64,000 nucleotides of DNA from Ophiosphaerella korrae (taxonomy: Eukaryota; Ascomycota; Dothideomycetes; Pleosporales; Phaeosphaeriaceae): positions 186,001-250,000 of the forward strand of contig JALNQF010000037.1 of assembly GCA_028456385.1 (NCBI GenBank). The letters are read 5' to 3'. The notes under the pieces were generated by a model. The model saw only the letters and a program-made list of their open reading frames with translations, made no database searches and was not told the DNA's origin. Position 1 is the stretch's first letter, and each line of letters starts with the position of its first letter. Position numbers and translations under genes: made by a program. Shown in pieces: positions 21,783 through 34,800 of the stretch.

Positions 21783-23439
21783 TGTGTTTTCCTTTTGTTG
21801 TTGTATCTCACTGTAGACCTTGTAAGATATCCGTGTTAGTAGAGCATCCATACGTGTGGCAAAGCTCGCGATTTTCCTTTGTCTTTGACTTGAGCATTTG
21901 GAGGATTGGACGGTGGCCTGTTTGTTGACTTCTAAATCCAGTTATGCTACCTCCAATGATAGGCGGCGGAGTATCAACGGACACTCGTAGGCGGAACCGT
22001 CGTTGATAGTCGCTCGTACTCTGCAGACATACACCAAAAGAATGCAATCACAATCATTTGTTATCATCGTGTTGTCATCTGCAAGACCCAAATAGCTACC
22101 ACTCCAGAGATACTACAGGGTCACGGGCCGTGCTGACACTGTTACTTCGGGGCTCCTTGTGTCCCGTATCAGCCAACTTTGGCGTGGACACACTCGGTAT
22201 GGAAGTTCCAGAAGACTAAGAGATTGCAAGGGTTGTAGGTGGGTATAGCATGGAGACAAAGGTTCGGTGCAACTACGCGATTTAAGCTTATTTCCGGCAC
22301 TTTCTTGTCTGGACTTGGTATTGAACGTCCTGGTGTTATTTTAGCTGCTTGGTTGGTTTGCGGTTACTAATAGCCAGAAGTTTACGAAGAGGGCCCGGCT
22401 TGAGCTACGCGCGCTTCGCCTATCCTACATGCAGCGAATGTCATCGGTGGTGATAAGAGACTAGACTGCTGCAACACGTGAGCAAACTGTTCTGTCAAGA
22501 ATGATGGTGATGTTCCATCCGCTATGTGGCAATTGTTCCAAAACAAGCCTGTCCAAGCGAGACCAACAACTGACAGACACACAACTGGCGATCCCACTAC
22601 GGGTGAGTGAGCGACCTTTGAGCCACTATCGCCGGCATCCGGCTACCGACATAGCTGCGAACCGAGGCGCCAGAGCAAAACTTCGCCGCACAACAAAGGG
22701 ACCACTTGTTTCGGGGTACGCCGGCGAGGCAAATTTTCAGCGCGATGGATTCTCAAACGAGATGAGCACTAGATTCAAGAGAAAAGCGAATCGATTGGCA
22801 TGGCATGGGATTTTGAGCATGGCCTTCTTGTAAGCTCGTGTAATCTGGTGCGTTGCATAGACTACGTCACGGGCCAATATACTCGACCAGATGCAGTGGG
22901 AAGGTCGCTATGCACTCTGTAGACGAAGTGAGGGTGTTGCCCCTTGCCGGCGTATCAGATTGCTGAAGGCCCGGTGACTCGGCCAGCAACTCATCCAACA
23001 CGCTGAAGGAAGTACCCACGTAAGATCACCACACCATGCCACTGCTTGAGGCAGGTCGTCTGTCGTCTGCTGATGGATTGCAGCTCGGCGAATCGGAGAG
23101 AGCAGCATTAAGTAGACTGTGGCGCTATCAAGCCGCCAAGGCAAAGCTTTGCCGCGGGGCTCTAGATGCGTTAGGCTTAGCCCGTGTCTATCAAGACGTT
23201 ACATCCGCTAGCACAGTGCTTGTTTGTGCTTGAGAGGGGAACCTGCCGAGTCGAACGCGCAGGTGGCCAGAGGAAGGCTGTAGGGTAATTGCATTGGGCG
23301 GAGAGTTAGATTGATAAATATGGAGGTGTGTTTCCACTTTTTGCCTGCGCTCTCCAGGTGTTTGGGGCTTTTTGATCCTGAGCGTCGTTTTTTCCAGCCC
23401 TGCTCTTGGAAACATTGACCTGGTGCCGGTTGAAACATC
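21783..23439. other. Long intergenic region upstream of the peptide transporter, 1657 bp
   Basis: No gene supported. The frames at 22501-22833 and 23036-23233 have no recognisable domain. A GATAAG element occurs at 22452-22457, a plausible site for nitrogen GATA factors given the downstream PTR2 gene, but a single hexamer is weak evidence. Confidence 0.45.
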
Positions 23440-25347
23440 ATGGCGCACGCGCCGGAGACTGCGTAAGTTGAAGCATTGTGTCTTGCTTGCCGTGTGGTGG
23501 GACTAATTTGTGGGAAATAGGGCTCAGCAGCCACATCTGAACAACGATGGCGTGGGCGCCATTGCCAGCCATGATTTCTCAGAGAAGCCTCGTGTCAGCA
23601 ACAGCTCTGCGGCCTCTGTTGGTGCTCGCGTCGAAGAAGAAGATGGCCTTGGTGGCATCAAGCCTACCGAAGAGGACCTCAAGACGCTTCGCAAGGTCGG
23701 CGAGCCTCTCCCCAAATCGGCCTTCCTGGTTGCCATTGTCGAACTCTGCGAGCGCTTCACATACTACGGCGCCTCTGGTATTTTCCAAAACTACATCTCG
23801 CGCCCGCGCAGCGGAGAGCTGGGTGTTGGTGCGCTCGGCATGGGCCACAAGGGAGCCACTGGTCTCTCGACCTTTTTCCAGTTTTGGTGCTATGTTACGC
23901 CGATTCTGGGTGCCATTATTGCCGATCAGTATCTGGGGAAGTACAACACTATCCTCATCTTCTGCGGTGTCTACATAGTTGGACTTCTCGTCCTGACTTT
24001 GACTTCTCTCCCTGTTGCTCTTGATCATGGTGCTGGCCTTGGTGGCTTCATTGTGGCTGTCATCGTTATTGGCCTCGGAACTGGTGGAATTAAATCGAAT
24101 GTTGCTCCTCTTATTGCTGATCAGTATAAGAGGAGGCAGATGGTTATTGGCCATGATGACAAGACCGGCGAGCGCGTCATTATTGATCCTGCGATCACTA
24201 TTCAGAGGATTTATGTAAGTGGTCTCATTATTTGCGAAGTGACGACACTGACTTGTTTGGATAGATGGTCTTTTACTTCTGTATCAACGTAGGGTCTCTT
24301 TCGCTATTGGCGACGCCATACATGGAGCGCGATGTCGATTTCTGGTCTGCGTACCTACTTTGTCTCTGCGTCTTTCTTGTCGGCACACTTGTCCTTGTTC
24401 TCGGCCGCAAGGTGTACGTTGTCCGTCCACCACAGGGCTCTATTATCACCAACGCCTTCCGCGTCCTCTGGGTGATGGTTAAGAACCGCAAGATGGATGC
24501 CGCCAAACCCTCGTACCAAGCTGCTCTCGGAAGGAGCTCCACCCTTCGTTGGGACGACCATTTCGTCGAGGAAGTCAAGCGTGCCCTGGTTGCATGCCAG
24601 GTCTTCTGCTTCTATCCCATCTACTGGGTCGTATACGGCAACTTCTCCAATAACTTTGTCACGCAAGCAGGTCAAATGGCAGGTCACGGAATCCCCAACG
24701 ACCTAATGCAAAACTTCGACCCAATCGCCATCATCGTCTTCCTCCCCCTTGTCGACCGCTACCTCATGCCTGCCCTCCGCAAACACAAGATCCCCTTCCC
24801 TCCCATCAACCGCATCGTCGCCGGCTTCTGGGTCGCCTCTCTCGCCATGGTCTACGCCGCCGTGATTCAATATTACATCTACAAAGCCGGCCCATGCTAC
24901 GGCCACCCCAACTGCAAAGCCGCCGAAGTTAACGGCGTCCTCCTGGGCAACGACATCCACATCGCCGCCCAAACCGGTGCGTACATGCTCATCGGTATCT
25001 CCGAAATCTTCGCCTCTGTCACAGGCCTCGAATACGCATACACCAAAGCGCCCCCGTCCATGAAGTCCTTTGTGCAGTCCATGTTCCTACTCACCAACGC
25101 CTTTGGTTCCGCCATCTCCGAGGCACTCAACCCGCTCCTGTACGACCCGGCGATCCAGTGGATGTTTGTTGGTCTGGCTGTGTCAAGTTTTATCGCTGGC
25201 TGCTTGATTTGGGTGCTGTTCCATCATCTGAATGAGACGGAGGATGAGATGAATGCGCTCGATCAGGATTATGATAAGGATCCGACGTTGAGGCGGAGTA
25301 GTGTGCACACGGAGCGTACTGTTGGGTTGCATGATACAAAGGTTTAA
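23440..25347 (+). CDS. PTR2: Proton-coupled di/tripeptide transporter (PTR2, POT family)
   Basis: Three exons: 23440-23462 (eight codons with the split one), 23521-24214 and 24265-25347; 599 aa. The 5' mini-exon MAHAPETA joins in frame to AQQPHLNNDG. Both POT signatures are present: ELCERFTYYGASGIFQNYI (the ExxERFxYYG proton/peptide motif) and FYFCINVGSLSLL at the start of exon 3, with the first exon-3 residue lying in the TM5 motif. Hydropathy shows about 12 transmembrane segments and a cytosolic loop between TM6 and TM7 (KNRKMDAAKPSYQAALG). PNDLMQNFDPIAIIVFLPL is the conserved TM7 block. It imports small peptides as a nitrogen source across the plasma membrane. The GATA-like site upstream fits nitrogen control. 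Confidence 0.95.
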
Positions 25348-27368
25348 GCGTGTGGGAGAGACGTGGGTGGGGGTGTAGGAGATTAGCGTATGTAGTTTTG
25401 ACGATATGAATGCATCATGTTCGCTGAAATATTGACTTATAAATTTCTTGTTGTGAGAGGCTATTACCCGATTCTACCAAAACCAATTATTGTCCACAGA
25501 TTAACCGTGCTTGACGTTCATAGAGTAGGAAATATGCTTTTAACCTTGGATCATACTTTGTAAGATTCTGAGAAGAACAAAGGTGACGTACAACTCTACT
25601 AGACTAATTTTGGTCTTCTGATAGGGTAAAGGGCAATTCAGCATTCCTATCTACCTCATGACACGACCTGACTTGCCTAAATTGTTAGCGTCCAGGTTGT
25701 CACACTTTCTGCCTTGCTTGCTACTGCTAGTTAGCAAGCAGTATTTTGCCTTTTCGATTATATACAGACCCTGGTATCCTGGAGGAATATTTACTTACTT
25801 TATCTCATATACCATTGCATCAGTGTATCAAAACTTCTTCCCATCCAAAACCTGTCACTTCGAGGCCCTCAACAATGGCTGAACTGGAGGATAACTACTA
25901 CATAAACAAAGACGATGAAGAAGATGAAGAGAGCAAAGCGCTTAGTAGCGAAGACAGAGAAAGCGAAGATCTGGAAGTTTGCGAACAATAACAGCAAGGC
26001 GAGGATGGAGCGGGTAACAGCATTACTGAACCTAGTCCCTAGGAAACCGGAAATATACCAAGTGCCTGACCACTCCAGAAAGGCATCAACTTTCTCCTTT
26101 CTATGGGGCAACTTCTGCCAGAAGTACATCGGCGTAACTTTAATCTAACGACCCTGAGACTAGGAATAGCGCTAGGAGTACATTTATCTCAAGCTACTGA
26201 TGAATATGAGGGTATCCAGGATAGTGACGATTCTCAGCACGGTGGCAGTGTCTAAGGTGCTATTGATGCACACAATGGACCAGCTCTGTCATGCTCAACA
26301 TGCACCATCATGAGTTCGAAAGCACGAGATCGCCTTTTCTTTCTTTGCCTGTGGTGCAATAAATACTGCGTTTGCGAGCATCGCGTTCAACTATACCACT
26401 GGTTTATCTTCTGCTGTGAAAAGACTGCTGCCAACGATCCGTCTCGGCAGCAGTGGTGCATTGCCGGTGAGCATCTCCACCGCTGAGGCTGACTTTCTTG
26501 TATCAGGAGGTTTTGCGATAGATACATGCTCTTCCTGTTATGGACATACTGGAAACAGCTATGGGCCACTCTAGTTTGATGTAGTCAGTCTACATTACGA
26601 GGTCGGAAAGTAGTTTCAGGTTGTGGTCGAAGCACGGAATATGGTCCTCAATGTGGATAGTTTAAAATGTATTCCATAACGTGCTATTGGGCCCTTGACG
26701 GTGTAACCCTGGTACATGTCCTGTTCGTTCAAGATTTATGGACAAGTTGACGAGGTGACGAGCTATGAAGTGGCAAAAGAGGACGGAAGTCAAGAACACT
26801 AGCTTGAATAGGAAGACCAGTTGCGCTAACTGGTTAGTGCAAGACTATCAACCCCTCAGCGTAAAGACGCGTTGTTGATCACTTCTCCCTCGCTCCCTTT
26901 CTCTCTCTCTCGATCGTATCCCTAGACTTGTCTTTCTTACGCAGCACGAGCTAAGAAGCCCTTTGATACCTACCCTTAGACACGATATCACACCTGTGGC
27001 TATTTCGAAATCCCGTAGAACAAGAATTCAAATTTTACTGGGGACCTGCTCAATTCGTATCGCTGCACTATATTTAGATTTTAACGGGCTCATGCTACCT
27101 TTGGACAGCCAACCCCGGTATATACGACGCACGAGCTTCGTAATCGTGTGCCATTGCAACGCTTTTTCTATCGCCTCTGATCCTCTCTACCCATCTCAGT
27201 AATAGGTCTCACACAACGCTCGTTAAAACCTCGTTTAGCTAGCAATCAAGTCTTAAAACCACATAGGACCTATCAAGTTTCGAGCGGCTCAGATCCAAGA
27301 CTGTTCTCTTAGCCATCTTGCAATAGTCTCTTCATTGCTCTACTTCTACAATAAATACGCTTTCAAAG
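25348..27368. other. Gene-poor interval, 2021 bp, with possible coding relics
   Basis: No intact gene. At 25875-25991 a short acidic frame starts MAELEDNYYINKDDEEDEES and stops after 38 codons. Frames downstream (KARMERVTALLNLVPRKPEI near 26000-26060) keep a protein-like flavour in another phase. At 26290-26460 a Cys-rich stretch can be read but is broken by stops. These could be remnants of a decayed gene or transposon; I recognise no family. A CT-rich tract (26885-26925) lies about 450 bp before the next gene. Confidence 0.35.
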
Positions 27369-28031
27369 ATGCAGCAAGCAACTTCCACCATGTCAAGGCC
27401 AACACCCGCACCAACAACCTCCTCCCCGTTTACATACACCACATACTCCACGTCTCTTCCCTCCACTTCGTTTTCTAGGCCGACCATTATCCCAAGTGGT
27501 ATCTTCTCATTTGGGCCTGGTATGTCATGCTCTGCCAGCGCCGTGGCTTCAGCCAAGCCTTCAAACTTCGCTATCGACAATCCCCTCGGCATGCAACCCG
27601 CGTGCGCGATATCCAACGCACGTGAAGTCAACGATCATGCCTTCTGGGACTTGTATGAGTGCTGCAAGGGAAAGAACATGGTTCCTCATGCCCCGGGTGC
27701 ATGCACCGTGGATTGTGTAGCCGAGAAAGGGCAAACGTGGCAAGAGTTGGGTGAATGTCTTAGTAAGAGAGTTGAAATCGTGGTATGTAGGTCGCAGTTC
27801 AATGAGAGTGGAAGAAATGAGACGGAAGGGAGCTCGGCTCGAAGCAGTACTCCTGTAAGCCAAAGTCGGACGAGCGGTGGTGCCAGTAGTGCAACTGGGA
27901 AACCAACGCAAGCCACACAATCCACGGGGGCAGGCAATACTGTTTTGGTCACTCATGTAGCTGGCACGAGGGCCGCAGCGGCGGTGTTTGTCATCATGGC
28001 AGTGGGTTCGTTGGCGGGTTTGATGGTTTGA
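27369..28031 (+). CDS. Cys/Ser/Thr-rich surface-type protein with C-terminal hydrophobic tail, function unknown
   Basis: Single exon, 220 aa. A Thr/Ser/Pro-rich N-terminus precedes a domain with ACAISNAREVND, then LYECCKGKNM, ACTVDCVAEKGQ and LGECLSKRV: a C...CC...C...C...C pattern seen in many fungal GPI-anchored small proteins. A Ser/Thr/Gly-rich stalk follows, ending in a hydrophobic tail (AAAAVFVIMAVGSLAGLMV) that would serve as a GPI-attachment signal or membrane anchor. Oddly, there is no N-terminal signal peptide after the ATG at 27369, and no upstream ATG exon was found; either the true start is elsewhere or the protein is tail-anchored. The gene is likely real because codons, Cys pattern and tail agree, but the role is unknown. 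Confidence 0.6.
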   Translation: MQQATSTMSRPTPAPTTSSPFTYTTYSTSLPSTSFSRPTIIPSGIFSFGPGMSCSASAVASAKPSNFAIDNPLGMQPACAISNAREVNDHAFWDLYECCKGKNMVPHAPGACTVDCVAEKGQTWQELGECLSKRVEIVVCRSQFNESGRNETEGSSARSSTPVSQSRTSGGASSATGKPTQATQSTGAGNTVLVTHVAGTRAAAAVFVIMAVGSLAGLMV

Positions 28032-28459
28032 TGGTTTGATGCTATAGAATGTGGGTAAAGATTGCTAATGAGAACACGTATGACCACCTCCGACGTTCGG
28101 GGTACTATCTTGCTGTAATTGTAATGGCAACTTAACAGACCCGTTGACAAGCCCATGTCAAGCGGCTACCAGACCCCCCTAGTGCTCGACAACTTTCCCC
28201 CATGGCAGCCTGTCTGGACAAGCGCAGCCATAGAGGGACAACAGTGGTCCACTGTCCCGCAAGCTTGCCCTGTGATTCGCTGTTTCTCCGCCGCAGCCCT
28301 TTGCAGTCGAGCACTGACTCACCTTGCTGCTAAACAGCCGCCATTCACGAGAGTTGCCCGACGTGCTGCCCCCAGCACATAAATTCAACGCAGACTGACC
28401 TGACACAGTTGACTCCCTTCCACCTACCCGACTCACTGCACAGGAGTCAATCAACCACG
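28032..28459. other. Intergenic region, 428 bp
   Basis: Separates two rightward genes. Nothing recognisable; frames on both strands lack domains. Confidence 0.4.
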
Positions 28460-29361
28460 ATGTCCCCAACCACGAGATCCATGGCAAATCCCAGACAGAA
28501 AACGATAGATCCGCTACTCACGAGAGCTAGAGCGAAAGCTAAAGGGATAGTTGGTATCTTAGGACCACGAGAGGGCCAAGGAATTACGAAGGCTCCGGCC
28601 AAGAAAACTGCTCCACACACTACCGAGATGATGGATCTATGGGCCCGGACTATGCCTGCTACCTTGTACACTGAGCGGCTTTCACAGGGCAGAGATGTAC
28701 CTCACGAACGGTCCAAAATCAGCCTTCCTGAAAACATCTACATGAAAGACATTGGGGGTCTGCGAATGCTCATTTTGCCTGCTTCCCAGCCTCAGGCGCG
28801 TCGCCATCGAGAGAGCGGCCGGTTGGTTGTTTCAATGATACCTCGGAACCTTGTTTGGGCGTAAGTGCACACTTAGCAAATCTAATTATATATACACCCA
28901 CTGACTAGAGCCTCAGAAGCCGGTGCAATGCTCGAAGCAGGCTCTTTCGGTTGCCGCCAGAGCTGCGCGAAAAGATTTGGGAGATGGTTCTTCATCGCTC
29001 CTCCGTGTTGACAGTTATTCCATTTTTTAATACCCGACGAGATGTGCCAATCCCCGTGATAGGGAATAAGATGGTTATATGGAGTATTAGTGTCTTAGCA
29101 CGGGACAGTGTGCCAACTTGCCAAATACCCCAGGTCTGTCGTCAGGCCTACGCTGACACTGCCGCTTTGGTTTATAAAGTTACAAAATTCAAACTCGATT
29201 ATGATGTGGCGCTGGATATAGACGATAATATGACTTGGGTCCAAGGTCGCTATTTGTATCCCTATCAAAAATATGCCGTACGATCATTAGAATCTATTGC
29301 ACCTTCGTACAAGCATTCATCCCAGGGCTCCAGACATCAGTTATCGGTACTATCAACCTAG
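28460..29361 (+). CDS. F-box-like (LPPELRxKIW) domain protein, 3' end uncertain
   Basis: Exons 28460-28860 and 28917-29361, intron of 56 bp; 281 aa as drawn. The N-terminal 130 residues are basic and disordered (TRARAKAKGIVG). The second exon opens with SRLFRLPPELREKIWEMVL, then CQIPQVCRQAYADTAALVYK. This LPPE...IYxxVL plus LLQVCRQ pattern defines a very common fungal F-box-like family of unknown targets. The frame used stops at 29361. The next frame continues plausibly from 29291 to 29530 (YYQPSEARWLSTFTAFPRL, then LKLLEVL), which relatives often have as a leucine-rich end. Either a 52-bp intron with a GTCCAA donor (29239-29290) or a frameshift would join them. Confidence 0.6.
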
Positions 29362-30082
29362 TGAAGCCCGGTGGCTGTCAACATTCACGGCATTCCCTAG
29401 GTTGAAACTGCTCGAAGTCTTATGTGACAAGCAGCAAATCCAGAATGTCATTGACGAGCTAGATAAGAGAGACAACCACATTGCTGAGGTCTCTGTGGAA
29501 TTCAGCCCAAGGCGGATGGTGAGCGGTTGAGCAAGCCCCGGACCATAATAGTTGAACCAGCTTGCATAGCATTTACACCATTTGGCTTAGGATCCTTGAG
29601 GAGAATATGATCGACAATCTAGCTATCTTCAGAAGTCCTTTTAAAGCAAACTCGAAATAAAACATGTTAAAAAAAATCCGTATCAAGTATTTCCTGTGGT
29701 GTATCTTCTTCAAGTGCTCAAGTAAATGCCGCCATAACGCCATTTAACAAACGTCGAAAGTGCCTACCAAGTCACAGGAACGAAAAGCGAGAACATACAA
29801 CTGCAGAAATATTGGCATTCCGTACCCCAGCGCTAGTATTAAATATTAGTTGATCATGTATGCCATGTGAAGTTTCAATAGTCTACTTTAGTCTGGGACC
29901 TCAACTGTTGTGTTGTGGGGTTCCACACACCACAAACAGCTGAACGCTCGCTAGTAGTCAAGGATACGAAAATAAATTTTAGAAGCTGTTATACAACATC
30001 TATCTATGTCTACAGTATTTTTGTTGTGCCAACCCAAAAAAATAAAAATACCCATGGTGAACCAGTCAACCCTCTACCCGCT

Positions 30083-30414
30083 CCCCCCCCCCCCCCCCCC
30101 TCACTTCCCCGACATACTATAATTCAGGCAATTCGCACACTCTAGCGACACAACACAACACTAACCCTAACATAATCACCTCTGCAGCTCCGGACTAATA
30201 ACCATATTCTTTGCACACACGACATACAATGCCGGTACATGCGTGTACGCAACCTGCGTCAACTTTGCCACAAAACGGCGCCGCGGAACTGGTGTCTGAT
30301 GGTGAGCATGTTTTCGTACGCCAGGCCCCAGGGGAGGTCGTTCGTTGCGATGTGGGCGTGACGCATGACCTGTTATCGAATCGGTGGCGTGTGTGTGTGT
30401 GTGTGTGTGTGTGT
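30083..30414. repeat. C18 homopolymer and GT dinucleotide microsatellite
   Basis: A run of 18 C at 30083-30100 and thirteen GT units at 30389-30414, inside non-coding sequence. The repeat lengths may be assembly-limited. Confidence 0.85.
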
Positions 30415-31609
30415 CAAGCATAGCGTAGCTAATATGTTATGATGTCCGTGCAGCAAATGGGTCGAGTCTGTCGAGCGATATGAGCACATATAACCACTTC
30501 TTTCCCATTCGCTATTGATCGCTTTACCCGCCCTACGTACGGCATCTGCGTTGTCAAACATGGTTGCTGGCGAAAGTGGCATTCTCTTTACTATAGTCGG
30601 CAATTCCAGTGCCATAGCAGAGAACCCCTGCATTGCGTAAGTAGTCAATGGTAGCTTTGGAATTCTAGGCGGGGGAAAAGACGCTGGGGCAATGACGATG
30701 AACGGCTTCTAGGGTTGGATGGAGATGACATGTTTGATTTGAGATTGTATGTAAAAGGAGCCAGTAGAGTAGATCACAGTTTGCTCTTGTTTAAAAATCT
30801 GTGCCTAAATTTGTACATCATAAGTAAAGGGTTGTGTGGTCATCTTATCTTACGTTACTCATTCACTACCATTTGGCCCCTCAACGAACTTGTCATGCCT
30901 GACTGGTCTTGAGGTCTTTCTTACCCAGCTTCGCTTTACAAGAATATAGCCTATCTTGTAAGGCTATATACATACAAACACCATCAATCCCGGCAGGCTG
31001 GAACCTTGGTGACTTACATCACTTAATTACTACTCCACTTTAACTAACTACATGCACCCCCTCATCCCCTAATTCACCTATCCTCCTTCCATTCACAATG
31101 ACTGTCTGTAAATATTTACACTACTCTCCATCTCTCTCTTCCTTCACCTCAGCGCGCGGCTAGCACGCAGCCTCTTTTCCCTACTCGACCAGACAATTAC
31201 GATTTTACTCACATGGAGCGCAGCACACATTAAATAGCGTGTCGTCTATGGTCTAGACACACTCACTCAGCGAACAAGACACGCCATTTGTACACAATGA
31301 GAAACAGATTACAGGTATCTTGTGGAAATAGGAAAAAAAAAACTGGGCTATAGAGAGCGCACCAGTGGTATCAAACAGGGCCCTGAAAACCGAAGCATCA
31401 AGAAGAAAAAGAAACGAACTGCTGCTACCACCACCTTCGGGAGTTGGTATCATGTGCGACGACACGGACGTGTATCCAGAATCCTCAGAAGAAAAGACCA
31501 TGACACCACTTGGAAACCGATTTGCGGGAGGCACACAAAAGGAGCGACAATACATGCTAGGGTATAATGGATTCGGTAATCCATTTCAGCATTTATGTCC
31601 TGGGAGTTG

Positions 31610-31651
31610 AAAAAAAAAATTTTTTGGGGGGGAGGGGGGGGGGGGGGGGGG
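31610..31651. repeat. Composite A/T/G homopolymer tract
   Basis: Ten A, six T, then G-runs of 7 and 18 separated by one A. Potential G-quadruplex former on the + strand, about 230 bp beyond the Rax2 stop. Confidence 0.85.
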
Positions 31652-31877
31652 TTGCTTTTAGAATGCTCGACAAATTCCCTCGTTTGACTCAAAGCAGTTC
31701 GGATACTGGGAATGTATATAGCCATTGATCGGCCAACACCATTCTATAACAACAGAGAAAGGAGTGGGACCCAAGTGACACGGGTGGGCCGGAACTATAT
31801 CGCCAGCATTGCTGATAAGTGACACAGCCCGCGAGGGCCTTTGTCAAATGCGATCATTAAAGGCACTTCGCTCATGC

Positions 31878-34800
31878 CTAGATTGCTGGCGCTCTTGGGC
31901 CTGACAAGGTCCCAAAGAGTTGCTCGGGCGGGACACGGTCAATATTGCCAAGCCTGTCGGGATATGATTGTGGGGCGGGAGCGTAGCCTTTCGATTTCTT
32001 GCGGTACCATTCGAGAATGATGCCGGTTACAACCAGCAGGAAGGTGAGTACTAGAGCAATGGCAAGACCAATGAGGACAATAGCCCAAAGTGCGAGATGC
32101 TTCCCTAGACATTGGTTAGCCTGATTTTCCATCACGGGGAGAAAGAAGGAAGTGTTAAAAACTTACTAGACTGCATGAAGAATGAGTTGGGGTTCTCAAC
32201 GAAAATTGATGATAGGCTACCATCCGTGGTTTGGCCATCGGCACCCTTGGTCGCGAGAAGGAACGGAACGAGGTTAGTGCCGTTGAAGAGAGCACCAGAC
32301 ACAGTACCAAATTTAGCGATGTTGATTTGCCCCATAAGCAAAAGATCCTGGCCCTGGTCGATCAGATTCGATTGACTGTGTCTCTCTGACAGGCTTAGAA
32401 CCTGAATGCCACGAATGTCGGTATTTGGGCCGAACAGCGCCTTATCGACTGCCATCCACTTCTGACCATCAAAGCGCGAGAGATATGCGGTACCGTCGCT
32501 GCTTTGACCTGCGGCCCAGAGTTCGTTTCCATTGCCAGTGGCAATGGTCAGTGTGTTGACTGGACCTGGAAGATCGCTGGCACCTGGAAGCATTGTAAAC
32601 TGGTTACTGGATGAGTCAAAGGAGAAGATTTTCGTTTGATTATCTCCGGACGTGAGGTTTCCGGCAACATAAAGCTTGTTGTCTCCGACCCAGATCAAGG
32701 AAGACACCTCGCCACCAAAGCCGTTGCCTGGACTTGCCCACTGATTGCGGTCGGTATTCCAGATGCAGAGAGCTGGGCAGCTCAAGGCACCGGCAGACTG
32801 AAATTTGCCAGCTACGTAGATGTCCTTGGACTTTGGCCGAGGGGAGATGGCATTGACGGTGATGTTTATGCCTTGGAGTGGAGGTGGTTGGATAGATGCA
32901 AACTTGTTACTACCAAGATCATAAGCAACGAGACCTGCAATGCGGTTGTTATCAAGTCGTCCGGTGACTTTGCCGCCAGCATATAGTATATTATCTTGGA
33001 CAGCGAGCGCGGTGAATGTCGAGTTGCTGTCTAACTGTTCGCTAAAGCCGGAGATCTTATCAGAGTTATTTCCGTCGATGATGACGACATTGGTGATGTT
33101 CTGGCCGTCGGCTCCAATGGTTGCAAAGTGGCCAGCGAGAATAGTCTTGTTATTACCATTCTCATTGTAGAACCTACCGGTGCGGATTCCCGTGGTGTTC
33201 ATGTTCTGACCCTGTAGGATTGCTCGTTTGCGTGACATGGGCCGCGCTTGCTGAGCTCGTACATTGATTGGGAATGCTTCAAGTGACAAGCGGTCATTGT
33301 TCTGCAACTCAGCAGTGCCGCTGGCAAGAAGGGCACCTGATGAGACAGAACCGCCGAACCAACGATCACTTCCAGGGACGTCGGCAAATGTCATCAGCCG
33401 ACCTGACATGGCTAGTGAGAAGAATTGTAGATTGTGGAGCCAGTTGCCACGAGATGGAACCCAGACTGCAAAATCTTGAACATCGGTGGCAGGGTTTTTA
33501 TCGAAACCATTGACACGGTTGAAAAATCCACTCACAGCCAATACTTGTTCCGGTCGGTTGACAGTAATGTTGAGCGAGAATGGTACAAGATACAAGACGA
33601 CACCATCGACACCAGCGCCGAGTGGTCGCCATTGATTGTTAACTAGGGCTGCTACTCCGTTTAGCCCTTGCATGTTGTTCTCTCCGGTGTTAGTGAAGTT
33701 ACCACCAACGTAGAGCGTGGTGTCATTTTGGTACAGTGTTATGACCTGACTGTTCAATCCACCATTGGGGAGAGCGGAAGGGCCGGTGGCGTCCCGGCCT
33801 ACAGAAAAGATATTGTTGCGACCATCTCTATTGGAGAAGCTACCGGCAACATAGAGATTCTGGTTGTCCGTAGCGAGGCTAGTGACGAGGGCCCTGTCCC
33901 GTGGTTCCAAGCTTGTGCCAGCAGCATTGATGACGGAGCTGGCAAAATTACTCTCCTCTGGTTTCTGGCCTGGCTTGTATTCAAAAAGGCCATTGATATT
34001 TCCTGATGTGGCCTTGAGCAATTTGAATTGAACCCTCTGCGCCACGACAGTCAACGGTGACGGACCTTGGCCAGAGTCTGGCCGAAGGACAACACTTGGC
34101 CGAAAGCCGCTGGTCGCATCGATGAATCCATTGTACACTTCATCGTATTTGTCGAAGTTATTCGTCTGCCAAAGTATTGTCGATTTATTGTTGTCCCGTG
34201 CCATATTCGCGGTCACGTTCACACGACCACGGGTGCCACAAGTTCCATCGCCTTGACATCCAGGTGTGAATATGGTGACTGAGTAGTTTCCGGATTGCTT
34301 GATATCAGGGTGAAATTCAACGGATGCGGTTCTGGGGTCAATAGGATTTCCTTGCAGGACGGTGGTGAAGTACTGGGAAAAGCTGTTATGCGATGGCGTG
34401 ACTTGCCAGTTGCCAGTTTTGGTAGCTTCCGATCTACCGGTAGAAGAACCGCAATTCGACGGCTCGTTGAAATCATCGATGGCATACGAGTACATGGCAT
34501 CTTGGAACAGCTGAATGCCGTTGAGTCCAGCGCCAGACCCATACCAATCGGATACATCGATTCTGAAGGCGTTCATTCCTACAACATTAATGAAGGTGAA
34601 GTCCTGGGCAGTCTTGTTGCCTTGTGGAAGAGGGCACCTAGCGTCACAGAAGGCTCGCTGGCCGTTGGAAGGATCAATGTAGGACATGTTCATGATGCCT
34701 CCGTCTGGAAGCGCAGTAAATCGCCAAGTCTTGGTGCCGCGGCCTTCAAAGTCCGTGTTATACAGCTTCAGTTTAGTCGGCTCGAAGCCAAACCCAAAGT

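Larger units (their letters stand above)
29362..31877. other. Gene-poor interval, 2516 bp, with simple repeats
   Basis: No gene supported apart from the possible tail of the previous gene up to 29530. Contains a C18 run (30083-30100), a 26-bp GT microsatellite (30389-30414), a CTAACCCTAAC motif (30161-30171) and an A-T-G homopolymer patch (31610-31651). Likely holds the 3' region of Rax2 at its right end (convergent). Confidence 0.45.

Noticed and set aside
30161..30171. CTAACCCTAAC telomere-like motif
   Set aside because: Fewer than two full units; expected by chance at this length and not near a chromosome end by gene content.
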